From: Lachnospiraceae bacterium AB2028
Lineage (GTDB): Bacteria > Bacillota > Clostridia > Lachnospirales > Lachnospiraceae
Assembly (NCBI GenBank): GCA_000621425.1
Contig: KK211275.1
Location: 784,523 to 848,522, forward strand
DNA: 64,000 nt
Direction of reading: 5' to 3'
The translations under genes were made by a program, and so were the position numbers. This document shows positions 60,503-64,000 of this stretch, in pieces. The stretch's first letter is position 1. Every line of letters begins with the position of its first letter. The notes beneath the pieces are model-generated. The model had not been told where the DNA came from, made no database searches, and saw only the letters and a program-made list of their open reading frames with translations.

Positions 60503-62266
60503 ATGAAGTTATTAGACAACATCAGTGTACGTGGGAAGCTTTTACTTATCTCGCTGCCACTGGCATTTGCTTTGATCATCTCTGTTATATTCATGGCCGT
60601 AGAGATCAACAGCACAGAAAAAGAAGTAGCCGGAGTTTACTACGATACCCTCTACACAGTTAACAGCAATCTTCTTAATGCTGACCGCGATTTTTACCAG
60701 TCTATGAAGGGGGCCATGCAGTATTATGACTTCGCTAACGGTTTTACTGATGCCCCTCCCGAATTCGCAGCATCCCAGATGCCGGGATCTCTGGACGATT
60801 ATGATTCCAACAAACAGCAGGTATATGACAATGTGCGTGCAGCTATAGAAGCTGCAAAGACAAATGACGAGCTTTTCAATAAGACATTGTCTGCAGACGG
60901 TACCACTTTTGCCGATGAAGCCGGCACATTTGAATCCGATATGGCCGCATGGGAAGCAGCCTACAACATAAAGGATAATACCGGTGACTGGGAAGCTTTC
61001 CATAACACCTTCTCTACCGCAAGAAATTCCTTAAATAACATGCAGGAGATTACCGAAGCCTGGGCTGAATCCGAGCACAAGGCCCTCGTACTTGAGATCA
61101 GGATCAAGATCATAGTTATCTCCCTGCTCTTTGCTGCACTGATCATCGTACTCGCAATACTTGTTCTTCTTGTTATGCACGGTATCCGTACCGGCATCAA
61201 GAGAGTTACTGACGACCTTGACGAGCTTGCAAAGGGAAATCTTACCATTGCCTTCCCCGATGATTCGAAGATAGGAAGAGACGAAATCGGCAAGATCACA
61301 AAGAGCGCAAAAATGCTTACTGCAAAGCTCCGCGATGTTATGGCTCAGAGCCATACAATGTCAGGCGAAGTAACAGACACCAGCACAGAACTTGCAGACA
61401 GCTCATCTCAGGCAGTTCAGGCTTCCGGCCAGGTAACCGATGCCGTAACAGAGATTTCCAAGGGTGCTGTATCACAGGCTGAAAGCGTTGAAAGCGCAGC
61501 CAACAATACAGACGATATCGGAAGAAATATCGAGAATATAACCGAAGCAGTCAGCGAAATGGACCGTTATGCCGAGGAAATGAAGGATGCCTGCGATAAG
61601 TCCATGAGCTCACTTGACAAGCTGATCCGTCAGAGCGAAGAGGTAACCGCATCCGTAAAGGATATCGGAGATACCATCAATTCAACCAACGACTCTGCTA
61701 AGTCAATATCCGAGTTTACTCAGGCGATCACGGATATCGCAACACAGACCAACTTGCTTTCACTGAACGCTTCCATTGAAGCAGCCCGTGCCGGTGACGC
61801 AGGACGGGGCTTCGCAGTCGTAGCCGACGAGATCCGTCAGCTTGCTGACCAGTCCAGCGACAGTGCCGAAAAGATCAAGTCCATCGTTGAGCAGCTGCTT
61901 GAAGATTCCGCATCTTCCGTAAGCGTACTTGAAAAGCTGAATGAAAGCTTCAGCGTACAGGCGGAACAGCTCGACTCCACCAAGAGCAACATGGAGATAA
62001 TGTCCGGCAATGTAGCAAGCGTTAAGGATACGTCATCAAGTATTTCCAGACAGGTTATGTCACTGAATGATGCAAAGAACGGACTTATGGAAATAATTTC
62101 CGATCTTTCCGCAATCTCCGAAGAGAATGCAGCATCCACTGAAGAGACCAACGCTTCCATGGAAGAGCTTAATGCAACCTTCACGATAATAAGCGAATCA
62201 GCCGGAAGACTGCAGACACTTGCAGAAGAACTGAAAGATAATATCAGCTACTTCAGAGTAGAATAG
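60503..62266 (+). CDS. Methyl-accepting chemotaxis protein
   Basis: Transmembrane chemoreceptor of 587 aa, implying motility. TM1 lies at about 11-33, a ~165-residue outside sensor domain follows (probably helical, ligand unknown), then TM2 ([23 protein letters not shown]), a HAMP domain ([23 protein letters not shown]) and the signalling coiled coil with the tip [34 protein letters not shown]. No CheR-tethering pentapeptide is seen. AAGGAAGG lies 10 nt before 60503; a GTG two codons earlier is also possible. It is followed by a strong terminator. Confidence 0.95.
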   Translation: MKLLDNISVRGKLLLISLPLAFALIISVIFMAVEINSTEKEVAGVYYDTLYTVNSNLLNADRDFYQSMKGAMQYYDFANGFTDAPPEFAASQMPGSLDDYDSNKQQVYDNVRAAIEAAKTNDELFNKTLSADGTTFADEAGTFESDMAAWEAAYNIKDNTGDWEAFHNTFSTARNSLNNMQEITEAWAESEHKALVLEIRIKIIVISLLFAALIIVLAILVLLVMHGIRTGIKRVTDDLDELAKGNLTIAFPDDSKIGRDEIGKITKSAKMLTAKLRDVMAQSHTMSGEVTDTSTELADSSSQAVQASGQVTDAVTEISKGAVSQAESVESAANNTDDIGRNIENITEAVSEMDRYAEEMKDACDKSMSSLDKLIRQSEEVTASVKDIGDTINSTNDSAKSISEFTQAITDIATQTNLLSLNASIEAARAGDAGRGFAVVADEIRQLADQSSDSAEKIKSIVEQLLEDSASSVSVLEKLNESFSVQAEQLDSTKSNMEIMSGNVASVKDTSSSISRQVMSLNDAKNGLMEIISDLSAISEENAASTEETNASMEELNATFTIISESAGRLQTLAEELKDNISYFRVE

Positions 62267-62282
62267 TTAAGAACTATGATTT

Positions 62283-62312
62283 AAGGCGTTGCTGAAAAGC
62301 AACGCCTTTTTT
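62283..62312 (+). terminator. Terminator of the chemoreceptor gene
   Basis: AAGGCGTTGC (62283-62292) with GCAACGCCTT (62299-62308), loop TGAAAA, then TTTTTT. It touches the trmB stop codon, so it can end only the plus-strand unit efficiently. Confidence 0.95.
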
Positions 62313-62965
62313 CATCTTCTTTCTAGAATATATTTACATATAGGATTTCCTATGGATGAAAACTTCTCTTCGTATTCGGTCATCACATTTCCCTGCACCA
62401 TATCCTTATCCGCATGCAGGTCGTATGAAAGGGCCGTTATCTTAAAGGTGCTTGCCTCCACTTCTTCAACCGCAAAGTCAAACAGCGCCCTATTGTCAGT
62501 CTTGAATTCTATCCGGCCGTCTTTTTTTAGTATCCGGTCATAGCGTTCCAGGAACTGTCTGCTCTCAAGCCGTCTCTTGGCATGACGGTCTTTAGGCCAT
62601 GGATCAGAAAAATTAAGATAGATCCTATCTACTTCCCCCTCTTCAAATACATCGCAGATATACTCCGCATCCATTCTGATAAAACGGACATTAAGATCTT
62701 CACCTTTTTCCGTCCGTTCTTCCATCTTCTGTATAGCACGTAAGAGTACGGAAGAATACTTTTCAATTCCCAGATAATTTGCTTCAGGATATTTCTCTGC
62801 CATATCCATTATAAAGCGGCCCTTCCCCATTCCGATCTCTAAGCGTATGGGAAGGTCGTTACCGAAAACATCCTTCCATTTTCCCTTTTGTTTAGCCTCG
62901 TCATGAATGACGAAATCACTCTCTGCAATTATATTTCTTGAACCTGTAATATTTCTTAATCTCAT
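62312..62965 (-). CDS. trmB: tRNA (guanine-N7-)-methyltransferase
   Basis: Methylates G46 of tRNAs using S-adenosylmethionine; 217 aa. SAM site LEIGMGKGRFI, then GIEKYSSVLLRAIQK, the signature NFSDPWPKDRHAKRRL and TDNRALFDF. MRLRNITGSRNII is a typical start. AGGAG precedes the ATG. It lies 42 bp after the transglutaminase-like gene and is probably co-transcribed with it. Confidence 0.95.
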   Translation of the reverse strand: MRLRNITGSRNIIAESDFVIHDEAKQKGKWKDVFGNDLPIRLEIGMGKGRFIMDMAEKYPEANYLGIEKYSSVLLRAIQKMEERTEKGEDLNVRFIRMDAEYICDVFEEGEVDRIYLNFSDPWPKDRHAKRRLESRQFLERYDRILKKDGRIEFKTDNRALFDFAVEEVEASTFKITALSYDLHADKDMVQGNVMTEYEEKFSSIGNPICKYILERR

Positions 62966-63007
62966 ATATGCTCCTGTTTAATATTATTTGTTCCAGCAAT
63001 AAGCCAC

Positions 63008-64000
63008 CTAAAACATTGTCCAGAACAGTCTCAGTCTTTTCTTAAACCCTAACGACCTGATGTGTGTCCTAAGCTCCGTATTCGCTTTCTGCAAACGTTC
63101 CACGTCCTCCTGCTCCGGAACGGTTCCCTTGTAAAGGTACTCCTCATAGGCCGGTATAAATCCAAGTAGCTCAGCCGGCATTACCTTTTCAGCCCTGTGC
63201 ATGAATTCCGCTATAGTCTCACCCGATTCCATGTCCAAGCCAAGGATACGCAGCAGGTTCATATTTCGCCCAAACATTGTAACAAATTTCTTCTCATCAT
63301 TCATTAAAAAATATTGCAGTCTGCGTATCAGCAATATTATGATCATCAGCAGAAACGTTACAACGACTGTTATTACTGCAATTACAGCAGCATAGAACAA
63401 GAGACTTCTGTTGTTATTCTTCCCATCCCCCCCCAATTCATCTGCAGCATCTGAAGAAACCGAGTCTTCGGAAACAGTATAGTTGAAAGATACGCTTTCA
63501 AGCTCTGCTATATCAGTATCATCCGCAGACTGCCAGTACCTGCCCACTTTATAGCCAGGTGTCGGCTCAAATGTAATCCAGCCTATGCCACTGATATAGC
63601 ATTCCGGCCAGGCATGGGCGGAATTGCCGGTCACCTCAACAGTTTTGTATTTTTCAGGAATCACCATGAACCCCTGCACATATCTGGCAGGTATTCCTTC
63701 ATATCTTGCAAGCAATACAAAGGCAGTAGCATAATACACACAGTATCCCGTTCTCTTTTCAAATATTAGGTGATCCAGGAATTCCTCGGTTGTATCTATC
63801 TCTGGAGGCATTGCTCCCGGATTAACAGAATATTCCATAGATGACAAAAGCCCTTCGATTCGCTTTAGTTTTTCCATGTCGCTATCTGCGCCTTCCATCA
63901 GTTCATCAAGAAGATGCTCCATCCGCTCAGACACCTTTGTTTCGGGCAGATATACGGATTCCATCCGTTCCCTGTATGCCAGATAGCTGTCATAACTGTA
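63008..64000 (-). CDS. Membrane transglutaminase-like protein, C-terminal part
   Basis: The frame runs off the right edge, so at least 330 residues are present and the N-terminus is missing. The transglutaminase core has Cys in GYCVYYATAFVLLARYEGIPARYVQGF and His in NSAHAWPECYI; the third position reads WITFEPTPG, Glu where TgpA-like proteins often have Asp. A transmembrane helix follows (FYAAVIAVITVVVTFLLMIIILLI) and then a ~95-residue cytosolic domain of the type seen after the helix in TgpA/DUF4129 proteins. The full protein probably has several N-terminal helices. Its substrate is unknown. Confidence 0.85.
   Translation of the reverse strand, partial: YSYDSYLAYRERMESVYLPETKVSERMEHLLDELMEGADSDMEKLKRIEGLLSSMEYSVNPGAMPPEIDTTEEFLDHLIFEKRTGYCVYYATAFVLLARYEGIPARYVQGFMVIPEKYKTVEVTGNSAHAWPECYISGIGWITFEPTPGYKVGRYWQSADDTDIAELESVSFNYTVSEDSVSSDAADELGGDGKNNNRSLLFYAAVIAVITVVVTFLLMIIILLIRRLQYFLMNDEKKFVTMFGRNMNLLRILGLDMESGETIAEFMHRAEKVMPAELLGFIPAYEEYLYKGTVPEQEDVERLQKANTELRTHIRSLGFKKRLRLFWTMF

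Noticed and set aside
1-64000. Mobile elements, prophage, CRISPR arrays, toxin-antitoxin or restriction systems
   Set aside because: No transposase, integrase, cas, phage structural or restriction genes were seen; short direct repeats found are within coding tails or simple sequence.

Overview
The window looks like a chromosomal core segment of a low-to-medium GC, anaerobic Firmicute, most like a motile, fibre-degrading member of the Lachnospiraceae (Butyrivibrio/Roseburia type). This is inference from gene content and order: a cytosolic cellobiose phosphorylase, the acpP-rnc-smc-ftsY and ylxM-ffh-rpsP arrangements, RecU, TmcAL, the PFL/ACT gene pair, strong Shine-Dalgarno sequences (AGGAGG type) and clear sigma-A promoters, several with an extended TGnTATAAT -10. 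I see no prophage, insertion sequence, CRISPR array or toxin-antitoxin module.

Layout. 1-2 kb: rpsP (partial), ffh and ylxM on the minus strand. 2.1-4.6 kb: cellobiose phosphorylase on the plus strand. 4.8-10.5 kb: a minus-strand nucleoside/purine uptake operon (BMP-type lipoprotein, double ATPase, two permeases) ending in xanthine phosphoribosyltransferase. 10.7-18.2 kb: threonine dehydratase, ftsY, smc, rnc, acpP and rpmF. 18.3-22.3 kb: a membrane-anchored M3-like metallopeptidase diverging from tmcAL, which appears to start at AUA. 22.4-31.0 kb: PFL/UPF0210 protein, ACT protein, YycJ-type hydrolase, FtsA-like protein, coaE, polA and a small zinc-finger membrane protein. 31.0-36.7 kb: two c-di-GMP phosphodiesterase-type proteins on either side of a tRNA-Pro gene. 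36.7-42.3 kb: a GT-C-like membrane protein, hisS, and a plus-strand pair of an HTH protein and a RelA/SpoT-like protein whose synthetase domain has decayed. 42.4-49.7 kb: two tandem RimK-like ATP-grasp ligases, a sirtuin, aspS, an unknown protein, recU, a patatin-like phospholipase and another unknown protein. 49.9-55.2 kb: a complete branched-chain amino acid ABC transporter (livJHMGF). 55.6-64 kb: a HAD phosphatase, a tailed membrane protein, an orphan PTS IIC-like permease, an orphan prepilin, thrH, a chemoreceptor, trmB and the end of a membrane transglutaminase-like protein.

How the parts fit. The first half is mostly information processing and protein targeting (SRP and its receptor, SMC, RNase III, Pol I, tRNA modification). 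Both ABC importers place a terminator hairpin right after the lipoprotein gene, which would make the binding protein more abundant than the membrane parts. Second-messenger control is prominent: two EAL proteins with dead GGDEF-like domains and a likely hydrolase-only (p)ppGpp enzyme sit within 12 kb, so this region encodes breakdown of alarmone and c-di-GMP rather than synthesis.

The observations most worth a second look are the AUA start of tmcAL, the RSH with an eroded synthetase and its HTH partner, the LacI-like sensor/EAL/beta-solenoid fusion, the apparently leaderless ylxM promoter, and several structured non-coding stretches (leaders of acpP, aspS, the response-regulator EAL gene and the HAD gene; palindromic spacers after the ACT gene and after livJ). 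All family assignments were made by eye; no database was searched.
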